Source: Theristus sp. LFF4_11 (Eukaryota > Nematoda > Chromadorea > Monhysterida > Xyalidae). Taken from it: 64,000 nt of DNA. Shown in pieces: positions 11,801 through 23,800 of the stretch. Position 1 is the stretch's first letter, and the number at the start of each line of letters is the position of its first letter. The DNA lies in the NCBI GenBank assembly GCA_030248135.1, contig JASANC010003433.1, forward strand, positions 62,001 through 126,000. Direction: 5' to 3'. Position numbers and translations under genes: made by a program. The notes beneath the pieces were generated by a model that made no database searches, was not told where the DNA came from, and worked only from the letters and a program-made list of their open reading frames with translations.

Positions 11801-14800
11801 AGTGCTTTCGTCTGCCCGCCACGGTCCTGGCGCACACGTCCGCGGCGTGCATCGCCATGGTGAGCGGCGGTTGTTGTTCGGGCTTTTTAGGTGCGGTGTT
11901 TTAGGACCCGTTCATACTGACGTATACGGCACGGCACGGCACGTCTTGCTTTGAGATTTGCGCTCGTTCTTGGTGGTTTTCGCTCCCTGGCTCGTTTTCT
12001 CTTGGCGGAACTGAAATAAAGGACAAAAGGATAAAGACGTAGCCTGCGCCATACACATCAGCGGCAAATTTTAGGAGTGTTGTTATTCAAACTTGAGGAG
12101 AGAGCTCAATGAAGAAATATACTGTGTAATTGTTTTTGTTGACTGCGCTATCGAATTTTTTAATACACGTGAGGCATGCCGCGTTACCATCACTGATATG
12201 CAATCTCCCATAGAGGGTGACCAGCCGCATGTCATTGTGCTGACTGGGCTCTCGATGTTTACCTCTAATTTCTGGGTAAAAACCGATTAGACCAATGACC
12301 GAAATGAAAGTCATCTACAAATGAACCACGCTATTTACTGGTGTTTGTGCAGACTAACGTTGTGGGCAATCGATAACTGACACAGGCATGGTTTTTAGTG
12401 AGTCTGAGGCCAGGACATATTGATCAAAAAGTGGTTGAGAAAAATCAGTAAATCAGGAGTGTGATGAAACATGGTGGGATGATACAAACTGAAAAATCAC
12501 AATTTTCTTGATTTTTTCTGGCTACAGACGTCTGGTATAAACGGGCGTTCCGGGCTGTTTTCGAGTGGGTAATTGTGGGCTGGGCTCATCCACAAACTGG
12601 GTGACTGACTAATTCTCTCTTTCCTTGTTCAGATGCGCCCCACACTGGACGGTCGCATGCTTGTCGTCGCCGTGAATCGCAGCGCAACACCAACAACAGC
12701 CAATCAGCAGCCATCAGCAACCAATCAGCAGCCATCAGCAACCAGTCAGCAGTCATCAGCAGCAACTCTGCTCGTCTACCGTCTCACGTTCAACATGGAG
12801 ATGACCGGCGTGAACGAGCGTCCGGTGAATGAGATTGCGATTCAGACGAATGTCGCCGACAACAGTGCGACGAGTGTGATCACGGACTTTTCGCTGTTGC
12901 CCTCGACCGAGCCGTCGGCGTCGTCGTTGCTGTGCGACTGGGCGGCGGTGTTGCTGAGCGACGGCACGGTCTCGGTGGTTGACCTGGCCAGCGGCCAATT
13001 GCTGACGCGCGTACAACCGCTCGACCGACCAATCATCGCGTTGACCACCACCAACGGTTGGAGAATGCTGTTTGTGTGGCCTTTTTTCGATTCGTTTTTG
13101 CGACTTTTTGCGGTTGGTTTATGCTTGTGTTCACTTCTGTGCCACGCGTGAAAATTTTTTAGCAAGAACGATTTACCATCAGTATTCTGCTTTTTGGGTG
13201 AAATCGTGAAACACGTGTCCAGTTCAGAACCGGCGCTGTCAGTTGACGGCACACAACGCCCAGGAATTGGAGCGGGTGCGGAGTTTCATTCGCAAATACA
13301 CATGATTTCAAGATTGTTGTGAGGTTGTGCCGATTTTGTTCAGGCGCCACTTTTGCAACATTGGACACCGGTGGACGTCTAACGTTACACCAACTGGGCA
13401 ATGCGGGCGTGCTGACGGAGGACCACGATCGATTTGACGCCGTACTGGCGCAACGTTTGCTGACAGCTGACGAGGCTGATGGGGATGTTGATCGCGTGGA
13501 TGTGCACATGGTGGATGGTCGGTAGGGGGGCTCGAATTTGAAACGTTTTCTTGCGATAAATTTGCTCGTGGCAACGCGTGCGTGTGCGGGTCATTGAAAC
13601 TGGCATTCTTGGTGGCGTAAAATGAAATGAAAACGACACCGTCTCTGGGTCGCAGCTCGCTGACGTTTTTGAATTTACCATTTTTTTGTTTGTTTCTTCG
13701 AATTCAGAGTCCACCACAACGAAAGCAGCGTCACGTGGCACCGGCTTATTGACAACCGATCAGCTGTACAAACTGTGGCAGCTGACACGAACGGACGCGG
13801 GTGGCGCTGCCGCTGTGGCCGGCTGTCACAGTGACGGGCAGAACAGCGCCAACTCTGCTCTGATGACGTCCACATCGAACAGCTCCGTTCTTGGAGGTTA
13901 CACACTGAAATTCGCAGTTTTATTCTTGCGTACGGTATGGCCGAATAAATAAGGCAGGCCTTGTCTTCTGAATCAACCAAACAACAGATACACTTACGTA
14001 AGATAAATCAACTTTCGTTGGCCTTGACAAAACCAACATGGCTGACAGCACTTTTTATTTTATTTTATTTTGTTTGTTATTTATTTTTGCTAAAGTATCT
14101 CATTGCGGAATGCGGAATGTCAGGTTCAATTAACTGTGCAAACGTGCAGAAATGTGAATAATGTCTGGCTGAAACATCAGCGAAACAGTGGGGATCACAC
14201 AAGGCAAACCAGACGCGGTACAGAGTTGTCCACAGCAGTGCTGGTGCTTGCGTGCTGGTGTTGTTTTTCAACTGGTGCAAGTGTCAAGTTCATCATGGCA
14301 TTATGCTCTATTTTTATACTTTTCTCACATTTGCCTAACCGGGAAGATTGGCTTTTTATCAGCATGGCCGAATCATTTTCCACGGGGATCAGTCGCATAA
14401 AAGGCGTTGTCTTCTTCGAGAATGCCCAGATACTTCCCAATCGTGTGTGCAAGGGAGAAAGAATAACCAGAATAGCACGAAGATCCAATTAGTTTAAAAA
14501 AACAGGTCAATTTTGACACACAATTCGGTTTCTGAGCGTCTTTTTTTATTTCAGTCACATTTCGCGCGCTCCTTGCACCCTGAGAAAAGCTGCCATGTTT
14601 AATCGGCCCTACCGTACGCACGCATAACGTCAAGATTTCGCGGTGTTGCTGAGGAGGCTGACGCGTCTCTCTGGACAGCTGAGCGAAACCCGCAAAAAAA
14701 ACAACTGTCCAGCACGCGCGGTGTCCCATCAACAGTGCACCCTGTTTTGTCTTGTTTATTGTGAACTGGAATGAAGATAATTACGAAATGTGCGCAGGCT

Positions 14801-17800
14801 GCGCGAATGCGAGCGGTGTCGGCCAGCACCAGCAACAGCAACATTTGGCGGCGACGCGTTTCGTCGTGAACACCGCAGCCTGCTGGACGGAGGTACAGCA
14901 GCAGCAGCGATTGCGCAAGAATCCGCAGCATTATCTGCGCGATGAGAAGCTGACGCGCTCGTGGACGTTGCTCGCCGATAGTTGGTATGACCTATTTTCT
15001 CTAAACGTGTCCCACTGAAATGACGTCATGTGCCGCCAAACATGCGCTTGCCGTTCACAGCTAACCAGACTTTCCGTTTAGCCGATTTCTTCCCGTAAAC
15101 AAATGATGAATGTCGAATCAGTCACACCAAACTGACATTTTAGTGCCTGTACGTTGACAAACGGGCGTTTTTAAAGCAAATGACGTCATTTTTGTCCGGA
15201 CACGTTTGAATAAATCCACAATACGGTTTTGGTTGACTGGTTTGATCTTGAGTGGCCGTCGGTTGTGTTGCCAGACTGGCACGTGGCCTGTGGCGTGGCG
15301 TCAGAGATGGCATCCTTTCTGGCGTGATTGGTTTGAATAAACGGTTTTTGACGTTGTTTCATTAGACGGAGATTGCAGCGAATGCAACTGTAATTCACTG
15401 AAACTTCTGGGTGTTGTTGAACTGGTCTACAGTTGCACTCTTAAATTATAGGGAATCGGCTGAGTCGTTGGTGATCGCGTGATGCATGCTTTCTGTGCAG
15501 GCATTGCTGTGCGGCGCGAAGTGTGGTTTGCACAGAAAGCATGCATCTCGTGACCGCCGCCGATTTCTTATAATTTAGAGTGCGACTGTATCTTCGACCA
15601 CTCTGATTTGCTACACACCGCATGCGATGTCGACTCAGTCAGACGAGCCTAAACAAACGATTCTTTGCAGTACCACCAGCAAGCAGCACCTGTTCGACCT
15701 CGTTTTACCGCGTGGCGTGCACGTCAGTCATATTGACCTGCAGTTCGTGCTGCATCCCGCAACGGGTACGCACTCCGGGTACGCGAGCGCTGCGGGCAGC
15801 ACGTCCGGCACTACGGGTACTTGCACGCCCGCACTCACCGTCGCACACAATCAGCCGGTGCCGCCCGATATTCGGGTAAGCAAGCATTCATTCATCACTC
15901 ATTCAGTTTCTTTTGCGAAACTCTGATAAGACTGTTTAGAAGAGCATGCATGCGGAGACCCATAATTTCTGAAAACCTCATGAAATCTTGTCGTTAAAGA
16001 AAATTTTCGTGTAAAACAAATGCAGGAAGTTGTTGAAACAAACAAATGTTGAATTGTTGAGCAGGAAGGTGCCTCGGATAGGGGTTAGGCACCAATTTTT
16101 TAATGCAGCTGTCATTCATTCAGGTGCTCCTATTGCGAAAGCGCGAGCGGGACGAGCTGAAACGCGCGACCACGAAAACATCAGATGCAACTGTCCATAA
16201 TGTGCTCGATAACTATTGGTCGGAATGGCTTAGCGCTCAGTTGAGCAGCACGCTGATTGGCGGCGAACAGCAAACGACAGCCGGTGCCAGTGGAGTGACG
16301 TCATCGATGCATTCGCTCTTGTCCCGGGCGCAGTTGTTGACGGGACCGTTGAGTGTTGCTGACTCTGTTGATGTTACGGGTACACGCGCTGTGCTGCAAC
16401 TGGCGTCGCCGTGTTCGTTTTTTTTAATATTTTAATTTTTTGTTTCTGTCTGTGTGCGCTTTATCGATTTCGTCAACCTGAAACTATATTTTATTATCCG
16501 TGTTATTTGCAAACTTTCAACTCAATAAAACTCGGTCATGGTCACTCGTGATTTTCTATCTCAAAGTTGAGCCACACAGCACAATTCCACAAACACACTG
16601 GCACACCACCACGTGTGTAAGTAGTGTGTTGGTTTGTTGCTGACTGTTCAGCATCGGACTGTTCTCAAACGATACCCGATGACTGAACTGTGTTGCAAAC
16701 ACGTTTTGTTTTGTTCTGACATTTTCAGTCTTTCAATCGGACAAATATCGCCACTTCTACCTGTTGATCGTTGATGTTTCGCAGCCGCAGCAGCCAACGT
16801 CCACTGCAGCAAGTCGACGTGCATTCAACGCGTTTTCTACGGTAATGTTACCCTCTGAACTGAAGTCCTGGTTTGAAGACTGCGCGATTTGTGCGGCTTG
16901 TTTTTTGTATTCTTATTGATTGATGAGTAAACGAACACATGCTGCTACACACGCGAAGTGTGGTATCGCAGCTGTGCCGGTGTGTTTGTTTGCGACTGCG
17001 AAAATTGGCTGAAAGAAACAGCACGATCCTCCGGCCAGCAGCAAGATTTAATAAAAATTGCAATGAGCAAAATCAGTGAAGTATTTTTTTTTGCTTTCAG
17101 AGCCATAAGAGTAGCAGCACATCATCGCAGCATCGCAACACGGAATGGATCGCGCCGATAGTTGGGTCGGTACTGTCTCCTTGATTTTGCTCCAGTGGAA
17201 AATATTTGTCCGCTCAGTTGTACTTGACCTAGTTATTTTGCGTTTGACATTTGCATTATTGCATGACTCACGACGGTACCCGTTCGACGGTGTGGGTGTG
17301 AAATGTGGTTGATTTGCCAAACACATTTCACTGTGGCCTCTCATTCAGCATCAAACGCCCGCACGGGTATCATACTCAGTGTGCCGATATGTCGAACGCG
17401 AAATCAACGTGCAGTGGTCGGAACTATTGCGCACCAATGCGCCAACGTCACCAGTTTCCTTGCCTCTTTGCAGCAGCCAGCATGTGTTCGGGCACAGTTT
17501 GGCGGACAGCGACATGATGATGACAATCGGCAGTCACGGTCGACGTGGCTGCGATTGGATCGATGAGTTGTCGGTGACGCTGTGGAGGGTGCAACCGCTG
17601 GCTGACGCTAAAACGCAAAGGTGATTCCAAGGCGCTGCGTTTGTGTCTGTTTGTTTTCGGCCTCAAATGGACGGTTTTTTGGTTTTAATTTCTGCCAAAG
17701 CCGATCCCCGTTGATTCGTTTTCAATTCACTGCGTTCGTTTTTAAAGCAAATGACGGTCATTTTAGTCCGGATACGTTTGAATAAATCCACAATAGTTGT

Positions 17801-20800
17801 ATATATTATCCAGATGGACCGTAGACACATTCTGTCCGGTAATTGTGAACACACAAAGACACTGATTAAAAATGTGAAAAAATAAAATTAAAAATGATTT
17901 TTTTAAACATGGTTTAGTTGAAAAAACCTATAATTCATTCTACAGAGTGGACCGCCTGAATCTGCTGACCGACCAGCGGACGCACGACGCCTTAGCGCGC
18001 GCGTTGACGTCGCCTGGCGATGAGCGCCAATGGCGTCAGCACATGTGCCTCGACATCCTGCACTGGCTGCTCGACCACGATGCCGGCACGACACTCGAGT
18101 GGGCGTCATCGTCGAATGATCGCAGACGCACGCGAACTCGTGCGTTCGTCGAGACACGATCGAGCATACAACGAGCGTTGGCCGACCGAACCGACGCGCT
18201 CGTAGCGTTCTGCTACGTGCACGCTGCGCGCTCGCTCGCGCACAAGACCACGGCGCTACTGGCGAGATTGATTTGGTTGGTCGCGTGGCTGCTTTGGATG
18301 GAGTGCTGGTGGCCTGGTGGGCGCTGGTGAAGTTGCCGCAGAAATCGCCTCTGCAATGAAGTTACCGCAAAAATGTAAAAAAGGAAAACATTTCGGTGCA
18401 AATCAAAATTTTCGAAACCAAAGTCGTCGGTGGTCTTTCAAGCGCAGCCCCTAGCCTGATACCTTGGTATGCCGAGTCTTTTATGTAAAGTCATATCGGG
18501 ATACTTAGTCTTTAGAAATTCTTATTCTGCGGTGAGTGTTGGACTCTTAGGTTTGGTTTATTCATGAATCGATTGGTTGATTTATGGTTGATAAATTCAT
18601 TGGTTTACGATTGTTTGATGAATGTTTTGTGATTTACTGATTGGTTGCTTTTCAGCCTGCCAACAATCAGCCCAACCGACGGCAAAGCCGTGTCAACTGA
18701 CGTCATCGCTGGCGCTGGCGTGACGTCACTTCTGACGAGTTTAACTAAGTCTCTAATCGACTGTCTACAAAATACTGCCGAAATCCAGTCGTTCCATTCG
18801 GCTGGCTCGCTGACGTTTCTGATGTCTGTAATTCATCGTCTCTTGAGGTTCGTTGGCAGTTCGTCGCCGTAATAATATCAATTTTTTTAAGTTCTGCGAA
18901 ACTAGTTTCAATCTTTATGTGGCAATTCAATGTCGCCTAAGTGACTCGGCCCTATGTAGGGGACTCGGATCACTTTACCAATTTTGAATTCCCGCGTCAT
19001 CCATGAAACTGTTTGCGCGCAATGAGTGGCGGGACCAAAATAGAAGATCATAGTAAATTCTCACTATTCCGTAAAAACTTGGACAAATGTCACTTGCTTT
19101 CTCGGTGAAGTCCTAGTCTCCAATTTTGACTATCGTGTGATTTGTCATCTAGTAGCGCACAACCGACACCCACTCTCACCTGATCATGTTGTTCTGCCAG
19201 TATGCTTGTGTGTCATGTAAAATACGCGCGTCAAATGGAAGTGCGTGGTGTTCACGACTAAACTTTGTATGACCACCACATGGGCACCCCACTCGACGGC
19301 GTTCTGTACACTTTGCTGGGTTAGCCCTGGCTAAAACCATCGCCTAAAATCCACAACAACAACAATCACTGCTTTCGACGTCGTTCGCTTTAAATCGAAC
19401 ATTAAAGCAAGAAAATTTTGTTCTGTAGACAAGCGTTACCGGACAATCTTGAGTGGTCGCTGCGACGTGCGGTGATGTGCGCGTTGAGCACCGTTGGTGA
19501 GACGATGCGTGCGCGACTGGACAGGGACACGGATCGAAAGTTGACGGCTGAATTGAACGGGTTGGTAAGGGCTGGAGAATGGCAGTCATGGACATGGCTT
19601 GGAAAAATGGTTATGTCTTGCAATCGGTTTGGACAGCAGATACTCATCCACTCCTGTCTGTAGCTGATTAACGACTTGTCATATTTGTCTTGGACAGTTT
19701 TTTGTTCCATTTCGATTTTAGTTCCAAATTTACGGGCTTCAATGAGTTCTGATGCTTCGGCATCGCATTTCACGTTTTATGTTAGGCAAATAAAATCTCG
19801 AATTGAATATTGATTTCTCAGTCATGTAGCCCTCCTTCAACAGTTGACTGCACTACTACGACGAGAAAACTCACAGCTGAAACGAATTTCAGAATTCCTC
19901 GCAATCTCAGTTTCCTGTCATTCTATTAGCGAATTGCCGACTGTTTTGCGTGTCTCCGCTCGACCTAATCAGTAATGTAAACATTTCCAGTCTCGGCCTC
20001 TGCGGTCTCCCATTCGAGCTGTCCATGTTCGACTGCACACTGCCGCTGATGGTCGTGATGCAGCGTCAATCGCAGCACTACACGTACGCGCAAGCGGTCG
20101 CTGCCAGCGCATCGGCGGCAGGCTATACGACATTCTTCGCTGGCGACGCTGGACAGGTACAGTCGCCGCTGGAAGACGGTGCACTTGCTGCTCAAAAACA
20201 TCGTCATGTCATTTACAACGAGTGCAAGCACTGTTTTCTGCGGTGTCGCCTGGTAAGCGTATACTGCGAGCACCCCAGGCTCGTCAGTACGACAAGGCCC
20301 AGGCACAGCGCAATAAGAATTGATGGCCAGCACAGATGGACGTTATGTCTGGCTGAAACATCGGCGAAACAAGACAAACCAGACGTGGAACAGGGTTGTC
20401 CGCAGCAGTAATGGTGCTTGTGTGTGGTGTTGTTTAAGTTCTATTTGTTTTAAGACTCGCTTTTTGAGTCGACCGACCCGGCCTCCACACCTCTAGGCAC
20501 AGTTTTTGAAAAATTTTCAAATTTTGATGAAAGTAGCACCAATCGAACCGTCTCGATGCGCTGAGTTCGAAAATCATATTTATTTTTTAATTTGACCCGG
20601 TTTTATGCTTCAAAAAACGAAAATACCGTTTTTTGGGGGGACCTTTAGAAAAATAGTTCTAACTCGCCTCTGCGTTAAGCTATTAACAAAATTCAAAAAC
20701 CAATCGATTTTGCTATTGCTTGCGCACATTTTTCATGTCAACAATGTTATACAAAAATGCTGTTTTATGCTTTAAATTTAAGAAAAACTAAAAGAGTATG

Positions 20801-23800
20801 TGGTTTTTGCCCTGTTTAGGCATTTTTAAAGCGGATGCGGAGTAGGGTTGCTAAGTGATTCTGAAAGCCCTTGAAAAATGCTACAAGTATGCAAAAAATA
20901 AAAAAAATCGATTGCCCTTTAAGAAGTAACGAAGCATTACAATATCGGTCGCGCGCATACATAAAGGGTATTTCCCGGTATGTCGACAAATTGTGGAGCA
21001 ACGGAGACAAAAACCAAAAACGGGTATTAGGGCAACTTTTTGCGCTGAATCCGAAAAAGTAAGTGCCGTTGCGAAATTTTGTTACAGCAACCCAATATTT
21101 GCGATTTTTAGTTTTTTGGCTCTTTTTTGGATTGTTTCTAATTCGTGTGGTGTTATACTTGAACTAATCAAGTCAAATTTGGTATCAATCGGCTCCCCTT
21201 GATTGTGCGAACAATTTCCATTAGATACCGCAACTATATTATAATTACCGTAACCCGCAGAGCACGATTTTTGCTATTTTTAACCATTTTTAGGCCTGAA
21301 AGTGACATTTTTCATCCCTGTAGTGTTCTAGTTGTTCCAATTGAATCAAATGTGTATCAGTCAATTAGTCTTGATCAGATAAACAACTTTCATTTGGATA
21401 CCGTAACCACAGTTTGACTTTCGTACCCCTTTAAGCACGGTATTCTAATAAGTTTTCACCATTTTCAGGCATGAAATTGGCTTTATGGTCCATGCAATGT
21501 TATACTTAAACGAATCTAGTCAAATTTAGCATCAATCGACTCCCGTTAATTAGGCAAACAACTTTCACTCAGATACCGTAATCCTTGTTTGACTACCGTA
21601 CTTCATGAAGCACGGTATTTTAGTAATTTTGTACCTTTTTCAATCCTGAAATTGGCTATTTTGATCCATGTAGTGTTACACTTGAACAATTCTAGTCAAA
21701 TTCGCGATCAATACACTCCCATTGATCAGGGAAACAACTTTCAAAAAATCTTACTTAGAAAAACGTTCAAAACCTGAGTTCAAAAACCTGATCGCGAATT
21801 TGACTGGAATTGTTCAAGTGTAACACTACATGGATCAAAATAGCCAATTTCAGGATTGAAAAAGGTACAAAATTACTAAAATACCGTACTTCATGAAGTA
21901 CGGTAGTCAAACAAGGATTACGGTATCTGTGTGAAAGTTGTTTGCCTAATTAACGGGAGTCGATTGATGCTAAATTTGACTAGATTCGTTCAAGTATAAC
22001 ATTGCATGGACCATAAAGCCAATTTCATGCCTGAAAATGGTGAAAACTTATTAGAATACCGTGCTTAAAGGGGTACGAAAGTCAAACTGTGGTTACGGTA
22101 TCCAAATGAAAGTTGTTTATCTGATCAAGACTAATTGACTGATACACATTTGATTCAATTGGAACAACTAGAACACTACAGGGATGAAAAATGTCACTTT
22201 CAGGCCTAAAAATGGTTAAAAATAGCAAAAATCGTGCTCTGCGGGTTACGGTAATTATAATATAGTTGCGGTATCTAAATGGAAATTGTTCGCACAATCA
22301 AGGGGAGCCGATTGATACCAAATTTGACTTGATTAGTTCAAGTATAACACCACACGAATTAGAAACAATCCAAAAAAGAGCCAAAAAGCCAAAAAAATGC
22401 AAATATTGGGTTGCTGTAACAAAATTTTGCAACGGAACTTACTTTTTCGGATTCAGCGCAAAAAGTTGCCCTAATACCCGTTTTTGGTTTTTGTCTCCGT
22501 TGCTCCACAATTTGTCGACATACCGGGAAATACCCTTTATGTATGCGCGCGACCGATATTGTAATGCTTCGTTACTTCTTAAAGGGCAATCGATTTTTTT
22601 TATTTTTTGCATACTTGTAGTATTTTTCAAGGGCTTTCAGAATCACTTAGCAACCCTACTCCGCATCCGCTTTAAAAATGCCTAAACAGGGCAAAAAACC
22701 ACATACTCTTTTAGTTTTTCTTAAATTTAAAGCATAAAACAGCATTTTTTGTATAACATTGTTAACATAAAAAATGTGCGCAAGCAATAGCAAAATTGAT
22801 TGGTTTTTGAATTTTGTAAATAGCTTAACGCAGAGGCGAGTTAGAACCATTTTTCTAAAGGTCCCCCAAAAAACGGTTTTTTCGTTTTTTGAAGCATAAA
22901 ACCGGGTCAAATTAAAAAAAATAAATATGATTTTCAAACTCAGCGCATCAAGACGGTTCGATTGGTGCTAATTTCGTCAAAATTTGAGAACTTTTCAAAA
23001 ACTGTGCCTAAGGGGGGTCGGTATTCTGAAAAAGCCGATCTTAAATATTTTTCTCACATTTGTCCAACTGGAAAGATGGGCTTTCTAGTTTCTACTTGAT
23101 GAACGTCCCATTTCATGCGCAGTAACAAAAATCATAGTTTGAAGCCAGTTGCAAAGAGACGACACGCTACCAGCGCACAATAATGATGATAATGACTCGC
23201 TCCAACTCTCGGCTAATTCATCCGACTAAAACTGCAGGACGAAATGGACTGGACGGAACTGTTGCACGTCGAGGTCGGCTCGAAGAGGCGTTGGCAGGCG
23301 TCGAGTGGCGGCAGCAACACGACAATCGGCGCCAGCGGCAGCGGCAGCTCGCCATTGGCGCGCGCCTACCAAGCGAAACACCGGTTCCTGCTCAGTCGCG
23401 AACACCTGCACGGACTGATCGAGGCCGAACCGCTGACGTTCGCGTGTCGCCAGGCGTCCGAGCCGCTGCGATTGGAGAATCTGGAGACTGGTCGGTCGTG
23501 TTCGGCGCTTGTTTCGGAGACTTTGAGGAGCGGAAAAGAGCGTTATTTGTGGGGATGTAGTGTTCTTGGCGTTCTTTTTCGCACTGCTTTTCGGACACGT
23601 GTGTGTTCGATTGATTTTCGCACACATCTGTACTGTCACTTTCATCGATGTCACAGGAGTTGTCCGTTGTCGACATTCAGTTAATTGAGCAAGCAGAGCA
23701 GTTAGTTCTAAATTCCGTTTTGTTGCCAGTCGATTCAGTGCCTTCGCTATACCGCACTATTGTTCGTTCCAATAGAACCTTGGTTTTGCTTCGGATCAAT

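Larger units (their letters stand above)
20157..23237 (+). other. Intron 30 (3.1 kb), largest intron in the window
   Basis: Flanked by donor GTACAG at 20157 and acceptor ACTGCAG ending at 23237; phase 0. It contains repeat I copy 2 and the 2.55-kb palindrome at 20473-23021. No coding sequence: the short ORFs seen are the same sequence read from both arms. Confidence 0.85.

Noticed and set aside
21199..22297. Pair of matching ORFs on opposite strands
   Set aside because: They are the same repeat sequence read from the two arms of the palindrome, not two genes.
22266..22685. 139-codon ORF in the palindrome's right arm
   Set aside because: AT-rich, repetitive translation, no domain; the matching left-arm sequence is interrupted.
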